A DNA stretch of 64,000 bases from Bacteroides intestinalis (GTDB lineage: Bacteria; Bacteroidota; Bacteroidia; Bacteroidales; Bacteroidaceae), in NCBI RefSeq assembly GCF_902364365.1, contig NZ_CABJDN010000001.1, forward strand, positions 744,001 through 808,000, written 5' to 3'. Positions 63,591 to 64,000 of the stretch are shown here, piece by piece. Positions within the stretch are counted from its first letter, which is position 1; every line of letters begins with the position of its first letter. The notes under the pieces are model-generated. The model had not been told where the DNA came from, made no database searches, and saw nothing but the letters and a program-made list of their open reading frames with translations. The position numbers and the translations under genes are program-made.

Positions 63591-64000
63591 GTGAAGCGCA
63601 TTTGTCTGATAATCCTTACTTTACTCCTTGCTTTCGGTGCTTCGGCACAGAAGCGGAAGGTGCAAAATCGCCCGTATATCGACCAGCGAAAGTGGCACTA
63701 TGGTTTTTTAGCGGGTATCCATGTGCAAGACTATAAATTGGTGAATACGGGCTATGTGACGGAAGATGGCCAGACTTGGTTTGCAGATGTTCCTGAGTAT
63801 TCTCCCGGATTTACGGTGGGAGTGTTGGGCGAACTGTATCTGAATACTTTCCTTTCCCTGCGTTTTATTCCAACACTGCATTTTGGAGATAAGAAAGTCG
63901 TGTTCCGCGAACAAGCCAGTAGTGAGGAGTATTCCCAATCCATGAAGTCTGCCTACCTTTCGGTTCCGATAGATTTGAAGTTTGCTGCTGAGCGTTTCAA
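63591..64000 (+). CDS. PorT-like outer membrane beta-barrel protein (partial, 3' end beyond window)
   Basis: Reading frame open to the window end (about 136 codons seen). GTG start at 63591, cleavable signal to about residue 20 (GASAQ), then a basic linker and beta-strands (KWHYGFLAGIHVQDYKL, GFTVGVLGELYLN, YLSVPIDLKFAAERF) as in PorT/OMP_b-brl_2 porin-like proteins of Bacteroidetes. In Porphyromonas PorT is part of the type IX secretion machinery, but in Bacteroides the homologue may serve otherwise. The carboxy end cannot be judged. Confidence 0.75.
   Translation, partial: MKRICLIILTLLLAFGASAQKRKVQNRPYIDQRKWHYGFLAGIHVQDYKLVNTGYVTEDGQTWFADVPEYSPGFTVGVLGELYLNTFLSLRFIPTLHFGDKKVVFREQASSEEYSQSMKSAYLSVPIDLKFAAERF

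Noticed and set aside
63708..63943. Two minus-strand ORFs near the window end
   Set aside because: They are antisense shadows of the PorT-like gene.

Overview
This is chromosomal DNA of a gut Bacteroides or close relative. The evidence is two SusC/SusD polysaccharide utilisation loci, a hybrid two-component regulator, many SPII lipoproteins, NVEALA-family peptides, and -7 elements of the Bacteroides TAnnTTTG type. No phage or plasmid genes are seen. All calls are from reading the sequence; no database was searched.

1-19.9 kb, first PUL (+ strand): GH127 beta-L-arabinofuranosidase, SusC, SusD, a DUF4859 repeat lipoprotein, a BACON/HExGH-zincin-like/DUF4859 lipoprotein, a small lipoprotein, a CotH-like protein, a second HExGH zincin-like protein, an EamA permease and a hybrid two-component sensor. 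Arabinofuranosidase plus two zincin-like proteins suggests an arabinosylated glycoprotein substrate (inference). 20-25.3 kb holds a tricorn-type S41 protease, an MBL-fold hydrolase, six 22-bp tandem repeats and a NigD-like lipoprotein.

25.3-44.4 kb, second PUL region (mostly - strand): an isolated Tat-exported FAD oxidoreductase, then DUF3823-SusD-SusC-putative glycosidase-sialate O-acetylesterase, a divergent AraC regulator, and an operon of GH130, SSS symporter, second putative glycosidase and GH2. The two putative glycosidases are paralogues of unassigned family. A perfect 36-bp inverted repeat lies between the convergent AraC and GH2 genes. A tRNA-Met(CAT) follows at 44.6 kb.

44.8-58.2 kb, the most unusual region: a membrane-anchored winged-helix regulator, four short NVEALA peptides (conserved leader, variable Cys-containing tail), each followed by a propeller-type or DUF4221 lipoprotein, then a translationally coupled operon of a thioredoxin-like/DUF1573 lipoprotein, signal peptidase I, a polytopic O-antigen-ligase-like/TPR protein, a transglutaminase-like lipoprotein and a small HTH protein. 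A segmental duplication and a gene fragment show recent remodelling. I propose a candidate system for exporting and processing secreted Cys-rich peptides; function is inferred only from architecture and context.

58.3-64 kb, housekeeping: START-like protein, LptF/LptG-type permease, RibBA, class I aminotransferase, an 8Fe ferredoxin, and the start of a PorT-like beta-barrel protein running off the window.
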